A program made the position numbers and the translations under genes. Positions 36,601 through 47,890 of a DNA stretch of 64,000 nt are shown piece by piece. Each line of letters opens with the position of its first letter. Position 1 is the first letter of the stretch. The notes below the pieces were generated by a model. The model was given only the letters and a program-made list of their open reading frames with translations, ran no database searches and was not told the origin of the DNA. Location: the NCBI GenBank assembly GCA_021464245.1, contig JADCRB010000030.1:3798213-3862212 (forward strand), read 5' to 3'. The DNA comes from Carallia brachiata. Its lineage: Eukaryota > Streptophyta > Magnoliopsida > Malpighiales > Rhizophoraceae.

Positions 36601-38563
36601 TCCAAATCGCATAGACTAAGAGTTTCTCAGCCTACGTAGTAAATGTACAAAGAATATCTAGCATCTTCATCCACATTGGCTTCCTCCACGATACGGGATA
36701 AAAAAAAATTAAAAAGTCTCAGAGAAAATGCTGCCTAGAATCAGAGCAACTGTCACTTAGCATTTCCACACAAATTTCGATCAGGACCCTTTTTTTTTTT
36801 TTTTTTAAGTATTATTACGTAGGTGTAGTATAAAAAGATACAAATAGATATATAATTCATCTAAAAATTTCTTATAATTTATTTATTTTTTTATTTTTTT
36901 AAAATCAATTATTTAAAAATTTATTACTTGTTTCTTTTTTTTTTTTTTTGTTAATATTACTTGTTTCTACTTTAATTCCACCAAACTTACACCTACTAAT
37001 CAGTTTCCTCTATATATTTTTAATCCCTTTGCTTTATTTAAGCCAATTCTGTCCCGTCTAAAACCCACGTACTCTATGAGAGGAGACTTGTGTACCTTTT
37101 TTATGTTCCAAAAAAATTCTAGAATTATAAAATGAGCAAAGAACTAGAATTTGAAGACAAATCTTGAAAAGAGAGCTGAAAAAATGAGTATTGAAAGTTG
37201 ATAAGGACAAGCAAGCTCAAGATCTATGGGCTAACACCAAAGAATACAACAGAGAGGGGAGCCCCTGACGGGCTCACCTAAAAACCCACCTTAGATTTTG
37301 AAGGATATCTCAGAAATGCATCTTTTCCAATTTTTGCTTCTCTTGATTAATAAAAACCATCAAACCCCTTATAAATACCTCATAAAATTATTATGAAGAT
37401 AATGATCTCATAATTTACTGACTTAAATATCAAAATAATAATGTCAGACTTCATCCCAACACTTTGTAATTTTACTTTACTTGCAAGTCACAAAATCCAA
37501 CCCAATACCTACCCTTTTTTGTGATCCAGCCCTCTCCAAAGAATCCACGATTTAATTATATTAAAAGTTCTATGGTCGAGTATTTGTTCAAGTAATGGAG
37601 AAGTGTCCTTCACCACATCACGGAAGTTCAAATTCCCGTGAACTCCACTTCTCCCTTCCCTTTAAATACTCAATTGTGAGCTTTTGACCGCTAAACTAAA
37701 GACCAAAAAACGAAAATGTCCCGTCGAAAATACCAGCTTGTCTCTTTAATGTGACTCGGTTAAGGTTAGACGACAGCCTCTCCACTTAAAATTCTCGAGT
37801 GCTCAACAAGGGGTCTTCGTTTAGATGAGATGAAGGCATGTGCAGCACTTCATGCTCGCTTGAAAGGTCTTAAAAGCAAATTTGATCTTCCCTGATCTTG
37901 GAGGATGTACTTCAAATTGCACTGAAATGACAAAAAAAAACAATCACCCTTATGTTCGTAGGAATAGAATGCTTGTGATTGGCCTAGCCATCAAAAAATT
38001 TGCGTTCGTTTCAACCACCAAATCGAAACTAAATGAATCATTTGGGCCTGCCTTAGTTCAATTTACAATTATAAAAAAAGCCCCTTCATTCCGGTCCGGG
38101 AGGTAACACAGTGAAAGACGCATGAGAACACAGTTTATCCAATTGCCTATATATATATATATAAATATAATAACTCTTTCAATTAATTATGTCATATTAG
38201 TTAGCATCTATCGCGTTGCTCCTACTGCATTGGGACTAAATTTTTCGAAATAAGAGAAGAATGTAACCCTTGTGGAAATTCACAATTCCAATAGGTTACA
38301 ATCCCTCCCCAGCCCCAATCAAACGGGAAAATGGAGCCCAACAAAAAAAGGATCAAGCACATGACTATTGGACCCTTTTTTCTTTTTTTTTTCCAGAAGA
38401 AGGATTTTCTCCAACAAGCAAGACAAGCATCATATGAACCAGCACCAACATCAAATCCAAACACAATGTTTTGGGGTTTTTCTTTTTTCTTTTTCATTTT
38501 TATTATAGAAATCACTCCCTCAGACCCTACAGTGAAGGAGAGGAAACAAACTGTCTGGGTAAG
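33631..38563. other. Intergenic region
   Basis: I see no credible gene. It holds AT-rich sequence, long A and T runs, the MITE-like segment at 35226-35707, and a (TA)n run at about 38148-38163. Bases just below 38564 are presumably the 3' UTR of the UBA-domain gene. Confidence 0.55.
35226..35707. mobile_element. MITE-like element with purine/pyrimidine-asymmetric arms
   Basis: The left end ACTGTGTTTGGGAGAGAG and the right end, whose complement begins ACTGTATTTGAA, form short terminal inverted repeats. The left arm is purine-rich (GAGAGAGTAAAGTGGGGGGA) and the right arm pyrimidine-rich (TCTCCTCCACTTTTCTCTCC), so they pair imperfectly. The middle is AT-rich and non-coding. No clean target duplication was found; hAT-like TTTGG termini are suggestive only. 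Confidence 0.4.
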
Positions 38564-40501
38564 CTAAAGAGATCTCCCTTCGAATGGTGATGTCCACTCA
38601 TGCGAACCAGCAGCAGATGTTTCCGCGTTAGCCACTCCACCATCTGGCAATCTAGACATGGGTGCACCACTCCCATTGGGAACTGACCTCAATGCTAGCT
38701 TAACACCCATGCTAGACCCATTTGAATCATATATCTGAGTGCCATTCTTTAGCAATCCCGGATCCATCCAGAATCCACCTGGCTGTGGCAAAGGATGATC
38801 TCGATGTAAACTCCAGTCTACACTGGAATAGTCACAATGTGTCATCGTGCCCGCTGTGCTCCAGTCAACTGGAGAAGACGCTCCGGACGAACCAGCTGAA
38901 CCGAACCCAGAGAAGAGTCCAAGGGAGGAAGCGGGAGCAAGTGTATGTGAAGCACCTGTTCTATTCCGCAAACCATTTACTCTGCTGCTTCCAGGAGAAT
39001 CCCCTGAGCTGCTGCTGGGAACAAAATGTTGCTGCTGTTGAGATTGGAGTTGATGAAACATCTGACTTGCATTCAGATTGCTTGGGTTAAGGCTTCCTGC
39101 GGTGGGAATGCTAGCGGACAAGACATTAGACTTCATAACATCAACACTGTTTGTGGGATACCTTGTGGTAGCTGTCCCAGGAGAAGATGAGCTCATGCTT
39201 GTAGCTGGAACATGCCTTGCGTTTACAGATTGAGGTCGCTGCATCACAGTAACTGGTTCCCTGACCGCAGCAGGTTGGAGGATCTTATATTCACTTCCAA
39301 TATAGCGAGTTTCTGTCTTGGCTGGCAGAGGTGCTACTTGCAAAGGTGAAGCCAAAGAATAAACAGCAGAAGCATTTGCCCCCGCACTTGCCCACAACTT
39401 GTCAGCTGGCAAGGCAGGTTGCTGCGGTTTTGGCCATTCCAACTTCTGTTGCATTTTCTTCAAAGGCTGCACATTTTTACTTCCAAATTCTAAAGGACCA
39501 CCCAATTGACCATTAGTTTTTGTGTAATTAAAGTCCTTGTCGTCTCTTCTTTGTTGCATCATCAATTGAGGATTCATCAATTGTGTACTGGGCCTGGGTT
39601 GTTGGCTCACCACATTCTGGCTAACTATAACTAAAGGCTTACAATTAGTACCTGTAGGAGGATCACCAGTAACTTCGGGCTTTAATGGAACAGAAGGTGG
39701 TTCTAGCTTCAGCTTCTTCAAACTCTCAGCAGCCTTGTCAAGATCACCCTCCGAGGCCACCACAGCTCTTTCAACCTCAGGCTTTGTGCACTTGAATCTG
39801 ATCTCCATATCTGCAATCCGAGCAAGTTCTTCTGATATGTCTATTTTCAAATTGCCCCCACCGAGATTTTGATCTCTGTATTTTTCTGCATCTTCACCTC
39901 CATCGAACAGCCATGCAATAGATTCTTCTACCTTGCCTTCATTTAATATAAGAGCCATTGTAGCCCTTTCATGCGAGAAACCCATTGCAAGAAGTTGTTG
40001 AGCAAGTGCTTCAAGCTTTCTTGACATGAGATAGCCACTGCACCGCTCATGCAATTCCTGAGCTCGTCTCTCTTTTTGACGCTGGTGCTTTCGCTCATTC
40101 TTTTGACGAACTTTTTCCCGCTTGTCATTGTCAGCTCCTGGTATTATTTCCTGTCGGACTGGAGGATTAAGAATCTTCTCTTTATGATCTTCTGACTCAC
40201 CAGACCAGCTATCATTGTTTGAAATCAAATCATACTCTACCCCAACTCCCAATGGGCCACCAAAATGATCATCTGTCTCATCCATGTTCCGGAAACGTCC
40301 ATTTGATTGCATCGGAGAAGCGGAGGATGTTGGAATTGTATCAAGTGGATGAAAGGTTCCATAAAGCGGATTATATGCACTAACTGGAACACCACTACCT
40401 GCATTTGCAGGTCCTGAAGACTTTGATGTAGCCTTCTGGGCTTCCTTGCCAGCCTTTTTATCCTTGGACTTGGATTTTGAAGCTGGAGACATTTCCTTCA
40501 T
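38564..40501 (-). CDS. UBA-domain (ubiquitin-associated) protein
   Basis: Likely ubiquitin-binding adaptor; the exact pathway is not evident. Single coding exon, 645 residues from the ATG at 40501 (MKEMSPASKS; the ATG three codons later is equally possible). The N-terminus is basic and serine-rich. A highly charged helix at about 126-152 (KREKVRQKNERKHQRQKERR) precedes a UBA domain at about 161-203 with the MGF loop (LLAMGFSHERATMALILNEG) and the WLFDGG end. A second UBA-like helical unit follows at about 221-265. The remaining 380 residues are serine/glutamine/proline-rich and probably disordered. The 5' UTR is interrupted by an intron from the donor after 41795 (CAAG|GTCAGT) to the acceptor at 40516, immediately before the ATG. 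The upstream exon and promoter are duplicated in inverted orientation in front of the Myb gene at 47 kb. Confidence 0.85.
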   Translation of the reverse strand: MKEMSPASKSKSKDKKAGKEAQKATSKSSGPANAGSGVPVSAYNPLYGTFHPLDTIPTSSASPMQSNGRFRNMDETDDHFGGPLGVGVEYDLISNNDSWSGESEDHKEKILNPPVRQEIIPGADNDKREKVRQKNERKHQRQKERRAQELHERCSGYLMSRKLEALAQQLLAMGFSHERATMALILNEGKVEESIAWLFDGGEDAEKYRDQNLGGGNLKIDISEELARIADMEIRFKCTKPEVERAVVASEGDLDKAAESLKKLKLEPPSVPLKPEVTGDPPTGTNCKPLVIVSQNVVSQQPRPSTQLMNPQLMMQQRRDDKDFNYTKTNGQLGGPLEFGSKNVQPLKKMQQKLEWPKPQQPALPADKLWASAGANASAVYSLASPLQVAPLPAKTETRYIGSEYKILQPAAVREPVTVMQRPQSVNARHVPATSMSSSSPGTATTRYPTNSVDVMKSNVLSASIPTAGSLNPSNLNASQMFHQLQSQQQQHFVPSSSSGDSPGSSRVNGLRNRTGASHTLAPASSLGLFSGFGSAGSSGASSPVDWSTAGTMTHCDYSSVDWSLHRDHPLPQPGGFWMDPGLLKNGTQIYDSNGSSMGVKLALRSVPNGSGAPMSRLPDGGVANAETSAAGSHEWTSPFEGRSL

Positions 40502-40984
40502 AAACAAATCTATACCTGCTATAGTGGAATATGAAATTATACAATGGTGATGTGCAAGAACACTAACTTAAAACAGACCATATGCGCCCAGCAGATAGTT
40601 TACCTAAAAATCATCTTGCAGTATGGTGTTTGTACAATTCATTAAATGGTACTATGAGAGTACAAAAACCCGAGCAATTATAAATTTGCATTCCATGCCA
40701 AAGCTTCCAAGGAGAAAAGAAAAGAAAAAAAAAATGTCCCCATGCATGAGGCTTCGGGGTCTGCATAATGATTTGTGTTAATCAAGAACACCAGCAATGA
40801 AACTTCACTTCAGTTCACTTCACTAATGATGGTTGACAAGAAAAGCTAATATAGGGAGAGAATTATTAATAACCATGAAAAACAGAAATTTAGAAGGCCA
40901 CCAACAATAACTAAAACAATGACAATGGAATTTCTGAGCCTGCTCGATTATATTACGAGTTAGTGATGATTAGAGTCTGTTACC

Positions 40985-42130
40985 TGCCCTGCCCTGGACA
41001 GTGGCCCCGGAGGGGGGGGGGGGGGGGGGGTCTGGGCCTCTGGGGTTTTGCTTACGGTCATAACATTTGGGCAGAACACAATCTAAGGTTTCAGAAGAGG
41101 ATAAAAGGAAATTGAATGCCGCGCAAACTCCTCCTTTCCTTATCATTTAATCTGTCTACATAATTTACTTTCCTGGAGTTTGGAACCCAAGAAACCCTAT
41201 GATTTTATTCTAAACCCAACCCAGATAAGGACGCAATCACCCCATAAGAATTAAACCAAAAAAAACAATCAATTGGTCTTTGGATTCGAGTTCTTTCGTC
41301 ACCTCATACTTCAGGATTTCACAGCCATGGAAGACAGAATATGCCACAAAAAAGTCACCTTAATCATTGCATTTGCTTCACTTAACAACAAGTTAGTTAA
41401 ACAACAGCTTGAAAATATTATTCTAATCTCTCAAGCTTTCAATATATCAACAACACTCAATTACACGAAAGAACAACACCGCAGACTTCCCACTTCTTCA
41501 TCATAAAGCCCAAAAAAAGAAGTTTTCTTTTTCACAAAACGAATTGCAACCAAAAAAATTTGTACAACAAACACCCTAAATCCAAATTCAAAAATGGGAA
41601 GGATAGATCCACGCACGAAATCAACAAAATTAGCAACAAAAACGCAAACCCATATCAAATCCAAAGCTATAAGTACCAAAAATGAGCATAAATCTCAACA
41701 AAAGTCAAAAATTTAACATTTTTGTATTAAAAAAAAAAAAAAAGACCACCCAGACAAAACAAAAACCATAAAAAGAAAAGGGCGAAAAACTGACCTTGTA
41801 TGGATAACTTGAGAGGAAGCAGCCCACACCCCTCCGATTCGATGGCCTAATTTTTGGTTGGAAAGATCTGTGAATTTTGTTTTGTTTAAGGAGGAAGAAG
41901 TAAGAGGAAGAAAATGAGAACGGAAGAACGAGGAAGCGCTGCAGGAAGCCAAAGCGTGATTCGTGAACCGTCCGATCTGATGCGTACTTTTCTGTTTTCC
42001 AATTAAAGATTTTTGTTAGTTTTTGTAGGGCTACCGATCCTACTGGTTAAAACGGCGATTCAACACACGTTCCACCTAAATACGATTTTTATAACAATTT
42101 GGATGGATGGGATTGTATACGGCCTTGATA
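40985..42130 (-). repeat. Inverted segmental duplication, UBA-gene copy
   Basis: Promoter, first non-coding exon and start of the 5'UTR intron of the UBA gene. Its reverse complement aligns with 45655-46765 through the promoter (TATACAATCCCA.CCATTCAAA), the CGGACGGTTC block, the exon (GGGTGTGG.CTGCTTCCTCTCAAGTTAT), the donor, and the intron (TTTGGGTTTAGAATAAAATCATGGGG-type sequence). Divergence by eye is roughly 15-25%, with small indels and different homopolymer lengths. Confidence 0.85.
41012..41030. repeat. 19-base poly-G run in the UBA-gene 5'UTR intron
   Basis: Nineteen consecutive G residues. The paired copy at 46.7 kb has only a CCCCCC stretch at the corresponding place, so the run expanded or was mis-sequenced after the duplication. 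Confidence 0.85.
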
Positions 42131-45100
42131 GTGTGTTTGCAACGTTAAAAAATATGAAAAGAAAATTATGGGAAAATAAAATTATTTAATTAAAAAAAAT
42201 ATAAATAATAATAATAATAAAATAAAAAATAATATAATAATAATAATATTTATTAATTAAAGATTTTTTATTTATTTTTTATTAATTTTCATCAAATCAA
42301 ACGTATTATAAGAGTGAAATGGAGAGGCAGGTGAGGGGACAAAAATTTAAAAAAAAAATAAATAAAACAATTGATGAAGTGGCAATTACTCGCAAGAGAA
42401 AAACTCATTTGTTGGTTAGAATTAAAGAGGTTAGGTCAAGATGAAAAACGTAAAATAATTTGGCAGGAATAATAATGGTAATTAGTTATGTCTCTAGATT
42501 TTAATACAATTGATTGATTAGGATATTTGTTGAGATTTTTCAATATTATGCTTGAGCTATAGTGATTTCATTGTATCTAACTTTTTTCTTAAAAAAAAAA
42601 ATCATAATTAGTCATTTTATCACTTAATTTTAATTATTTCAACTCACAAACATAAACCTAAGGATCCGGCGCAAAGTAATTAATTCTCAACCATCTAGGC
42701 AATTTATTTTTTCCTTAAAGTTATTATTTATTTTATTAACAAAATTTGAAATGTCCGAGGATCCGACATAGTTACAATAATTAGAAACTGAGACTTTCAA
42801 TTAGAATTAATGTCCGATTCCCGATTTTCACGTTTACCAATCCTTTTTTCTACGATGATAGTTCAATTCCTTCTTTGTGATGGTAGATTATTTCAACTAA
42901 AACCAAAAAAAAAAAAAAAAAAAAGAAAAAAAAAAGAAACAAACGTCTAGTTTACCAATGGAATCGTTCTTGTTCATAATTTTTGTCAGTTTAGTTACAA
43001 ATTAATTTCACACTTTTTTTGAAATTGAATTAATTTAACTTACACCTTAAATATTTTAGATAAGCCAAATTAAAAAAAAAAAAAGTATTAAGATGGTTGT
43101 AGCATTTGTTGAGAAGTATATTTTTGGGGAAAAAAATTTACCATCGTTTTTTTGGTGAGGATAAATTGAGTATACTTTTAGGCAAAGCGTTAAGATGGAT
43201 GTAGTGCTTGTTGAGAAATGAGAAGTAAATTAAAACTGAGTGATAAAATGATTTATTATCATTTTTTGTTAAGTTACAAGGAACTCTGAAGACTCAAAGG
43301 TCACAATAAAATTATTATGACTTGAGTCAAATTATTTTACGTTTTTCATTTTGACTTAGCTCTTTAATGGTATCTTTACGTTGGTATACATATTTAATAT
43401 ATTTATTGTGACGAGTTTATTTATTTTTATAATAATATTGATAAAATATAATACAAAAAATTAATATGTTATTTTTTGTTATAAAAATAATAAATATAAT
43501 TGTAAAAACAATCAAATTCGCCACAAAAAATACACTTTATATATATACTATATGACTACTAATGTATGTGTACTAAATCAAGTTCTTAATTTTATCCAAA
43601 AGACGGCTTTTTCTCCTGTAAGGAATTGCCACTTCATTTTTGTTTTTTGGGGGGTTTTTGTTTGCTTGCCTCCCCGCTTGCACTCTTATACTGTGTTTCG
43701 GGATAAGAAATTCCCTGCAAAGAGAATGAAATTAAAGCGGAATACGAAGATTATGTGTGTTTGAGAAGTAGGATTGACAATGAGAATGATCGGAGATAGG
43801 TATTATTTTTTTATTTTTTATACTCATTAATTAATTTCATCTCTCATTTTTGCTTCGATGGATATAAATTTTAATTATCATCTCTGTCCACGCTGGGGAA
43901 CGGTGATCCCGTTCCCACTCCGTTTCCGTTCAAATAAAAGTTAAAAATGTCGAATTTTTCATAATTCAAACTACTTGATGCACGGAGTCAATTGTAAACC
44001 AATTATATATGTTACAACATCATTTGACTTAAAATTATAATGAATAAGTGATTTAAGTATTGAAATTTAAATGCATGAGATTTATATTAAAAATTAGCAA
44101 CAAAAATTAAGGTACTAAAACATGATGCACAATGTGCAGAAAATATTCTTTACTTCAAAAAAATAACAGGTCAATAATTATACAGCCCATCTTCATCTAC
44201 TGAATTAACCAAACAAAAAGAGTGACAAAAGTTATTCACGATATCTCATGTTGCAGAAAACTTAGAAAACAAGTTTCTTTTTTCCACAATGGAACTTTCA
44301 ACAATAAGAAAATTTTGATGTCTTTTGAAGAGAGTATGCTTAAGAAAATGAAATTTCAAAAGTAGAGAAATCAATTATATTTGTATCTATACCCAAAATT
44401 CAAATGCTTTGAACTCTATAGTTGTTAATTCAAAAAAAAAAGAAGAACTCTTTTTTTTTTTTTGTGTGTATTTGTGTTCAAAAAAAAAAGAGCTCTTTTT
44501 CTATTTCTAAAAATTGTTAAATGGAACTAAAAGTTGGACTAAGTTGTATTGGAAAGTTAATTGTACTTGTGTCTATCGCTCAAAATAAAAGCTTTATATA
44601 AGCTGTACTGGAAATTATTAAAAGTTAGATCAAATTTGAAATTCACTGAACGTTTCAAGATTGAAACTGCAATTCGGTGTTAGTCATGACCATGGGCTGG
44701 GTTTAGAACGAAGATGACATTGAGAATTATTTTCATTTGAGTTTCTTGAAAGTTAATTGAGTTATTTATATTTTGTTACAACTACCTATATTATGTATCA
44801 GACACTTAATATATGAATTGAAGAGATTATACTAACTCGTCATTTCATGCTCAGATTATAATAAATAAATTTCTTTACACAACTTTGATAGAGATATTTG
44901 TTGGCATACTTTGTTAACAAAGCAGTCAATAATATAAAATGCACAAGTATAAATCAACAACATGAAATTTTTATAAAACACTGAGTACCTATGGAAGCAA
45001 AACTAAACATGTATCTAACATATCCAACAACATCTTTTAAAATTAGACTAGCAATTTTAATGCAAATAATAAAAATGAATAAAGATTAAAGAATAAATAA

Positions 45101-45654
45101 AAAAAAAAACAAACGGGCAGGTCTGGGAAGGTTATGAGAACGGAGATAAGTAAATCTATTCCTGTTTTCATACCCGTTAAAAAAATATGAGAAACGGGAA
45201 TCCCCGCCCCACTTTTCGGTCAATTAATTTTGACCTCGTACCCGTCTCAACAGGTATGGATAATCACCAACAGATACGAATAAAATTATCATCTCTATTA
45301 GAAGTAAAAAAAGAAAAAAAAAGAGTGAAACTTGGAATATAATGTGAAAAGATCGGTTGTCTTTCCATATTTTTTTTGTTATTTTAAATGTTAAATTATA
45401 TTTTTACCATTAGTTTCATTTATTAGCTTATACTTTTTATAGAAAATAAATATTATAATACATATTATTTTTTTTACTTTCTACTAATTTTTAAATAAAA
45501 TATTTTATGTTATTTTTTTACATTACACTCATTTACGTATAAGAATACGTTTGTTTATTATAACATTTATTTTTTATACTTTTATTCTGCCTATATTCTT
45601 CATGTTTTTTTTTTTTTACTCCAAATGAAGGGCTAAAGACCATGGCTATCAAAA
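42131..45654. other. AT-rich spacer between the divergent UBA and Myb genes
   Basis: About 3.5 kb separating the two inverted copies. No gene is recognisable. Repeat-like fragments occur at 43770-43940 and 45110-45300 with CCCGTTCCCACTCCG and CGGGAATCCCCGCCCC type motifs, probably one degraded dispersed repeat in two places. Confidence 0.5.
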
Positions 45655-46765
45655 TTTGGGATGGTTCGATCTTATACAATCCCAGCCATTCAAATCGCTA
45701 TAAAAATCGTTTTTAAGTAGAATCAGCGAGGAGTGGCGTTTAACTCGGGGGCGTAGGCAGCCCTACAAGCATACAAAATTTTTAATTGGAAAAAGTAAAT
45801 GCACACATCGGACGGTTCGCGAGTCACGCTTGGCTTTGGGCTTCCTCCGTTATTTAGTTCTTTTTCGTTCTTGTTTTCTTCTTCTTCTTAGTTCTCTTCC
45901 TTAAACAAATCAAAATTAATAGATCTTTCCAACCAAAATTAGGGCATCGCATTGAAGGGGTGTGGAGTGTGGACTGCTTCCTCTCAAGTTATTAATACGA
46001 GGTGAGTTTTTCCCCTTTTCTTTTTATGGGTTTTTGGGTTTTGTCTGGGTGGTTTTTTTTTTTTAATGTTTCAATACAAAAATGTTAAATTTTTGGGCTT
46101 TGTTGAGATTTATGCTCATTTTTGGTACTTATAGCTTTGGATTTGATATGGGTTTGTGTTTTTGTTCCTAATTATTTTGATTTCTTGAGTGGATCTATCC
46201 TTCCAGTTCTTGAATTTGGGTTTAGAGTGGTTGTTGCACAAAACTTTTTGGTTGCAATTTTCTTTTTTTTTTGTTTTTCTGTGAAAAGAAATCTTTTTTT
46301 TTTTTTTTGTGTGCTTTATGATGAAGTGGGAAGTCGGTGTTCTTTCGTGTAACTAAGTGAGTGTTTGTATTATTGAAATCTTGAGAGATTAGAATAATAT
46401 TTTAAAGCTGTTGTTTAATAATTTGTTGGTAACTGAATCAAATGCAATGATTAAGGTAAGTTTTCTTTGTGGCATGTTCTGTTTTTCATGGTTGTGAAAA
46501 TCTTACGTATGAGGTGACGAAAGAACTCGAATTGAAAGAGTGATTGAGTTCTTATTTGGGTTTAGAATAAAATCATGGGGTTTCATTCGTTCCAAACTCC
46601 AAGAGTGAAAATTACGTAAACAGATTAAATGATAAGGAAGGGAGTTTGCTGTATTCAATTTCCCTTTTCTCCTCTTCCGAAACCTTTGATCAGATGGGGT
46701 TCTGCCAAAATTTTTTGACCCTAAGCAAAATCCCATATCCCCCCACTCCCTCACACTGTCTAGAG
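45655..46765 (+). repeat. Inverted segmental duplication, Myb-gene copy
   Basis: The partner of 40985-42130. It carries a first-exon equivalent ending at the donor ATACGAG|GTGAGT (46001/46002), where the UBA copy has ATACAAG|GTCAGT, then homologous intron sequence to about 46765. There is no ATG in the predicted exon, so it would be a non-coding leader for the Myb gene whose coding part starts at 47.1 kb. Confidence 0.85.
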
Positions 46766-47082
46766 TACAGTATCCATTTCATCTTAAGAGTCTCCATAAC
46801 TGTTTCTATCTTATTTTATCAAAAGTAATTTTTCAATGGCCTCCATTTCAGTTGTGATATGCCTTGTTTCCTTCATCTTGAGGTCCATTTGGTTTTGAGA
46901 AAGAAAGGCTACCCCCCACTGATTATATTGGATGCACTAAACCCTGTTTCCCTTAATAAAGTACAGACCAGGAATTATGATTTTCTTCTTCTTCAGTGGG
47001 AGTAAAAAACAGCTTTGAATTTACTATTTTTTGGGCCAATATCTTAACACAGGGAAGGAGGAGAAGAAGAAAAAGAAGAAGT

Positions 47083-47890
47083 GCAAGCACAGTGTTAACT
47101 TGGAAACTTCATTGGAGAAAATCATGGATGATAAACTGGGTGAAGAAAGCAGTCTGCTGGGAGCAAATGAGCAGGATCAACATTCGAACCAAAGTGATGT
47201 TGGTGCCAGAATGGAAGGTGTTGTAGAATGTGGAGATGAAATCCGCAAGAAGAAGAAGAAGAGAAAGAAGGAAAAGGAGGGCAAGCACAGTGTTAATTTG
47301 GAAAATGCATTGGAGAAAATCGTGGGTGAGAAACTGGGTAAAGAAAGCAGTCTGCTGGGAGAAAACGAACGGGATCAACACTCAATCCAAAGTGATGTTG
47401 GTGCCGGAATGGAAGGTGTCGTAGAATGTGGAGATGAAATCCACCAGAAGAAGAAGAAGAAGAAGAAGAAGAAGAAGAGGAAGAATGAAAAGAAGGAGGG
47501 CAATTACAGTGTTAATTTGGAAACTGCATCGGAGAAAATCATGGATGAGAAACTGGGTAAAGAAAGCAGTTTGCTAGGAGAAAACGAATGGGATCAACAT
47601 TCAGTCCAACTTGATGTTGGTGCCAGAATGGAAGGTGTTGTAGAATGTGGAGATGAAATCCACAAGAAGAAGAAGAAGAAGAGAAAGAAGGAAAAGGAGG
47701 GGAAGCACAGTGTTAATTTGGAAATTGCGGTGGAGAAAGTCATGGATGAGAAACTGGGTAAAGAAAGCAGTCTGCTGGGAGTAAACAAACGGGATCAACC
47801 CTCAATCCAAAGTGATGTTGGTACCAGAATGGAAGGTGTTGTAGAATGTGGAGATGAAATCCACAAGAAGAAGAAGAGAAAGAAGGCTAA
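47083..47890 (+). repeat. Four coding tandem repeats of about 200 bp
   Basis: Units starting at about 47083, 47281, 47499 and 47701 share CACAGTGTTAAYTTGGAA, AAGCAGTYTGCTGGGAG and GGAATGGAAGGTGTYGTAGAATGTGGAGATGAAATCC-type blocks. Their lengths differ through (AAG)n expansion, longest in unit 2. They stay in frame. Confidence 0.9.

Noticed and set aside
38722..39090. Plus-strand open frames opposite the UBA-domain gene
   Set aside because: Shadows of the 645-residue minus-strand coding exon; no independent domain or start context.
41461..41679. Similar 70-residue open frames in the two inverted copies (also 46122-46352) as a conserved protein
   Set aside because: Their similarity is explained by the DNA duplication. 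They sit in the 5'UTR intron, begin at non-ATG codons, and carry homopolymer length changes that would break a conserved frame.
43770..45300. Retrotransposon LTR pair from two similar GC-richer pieces
   Set aside because: The pieces share short motifs only. No TG...CA ends, primer-binding site or polyprotein fragment could be seen.
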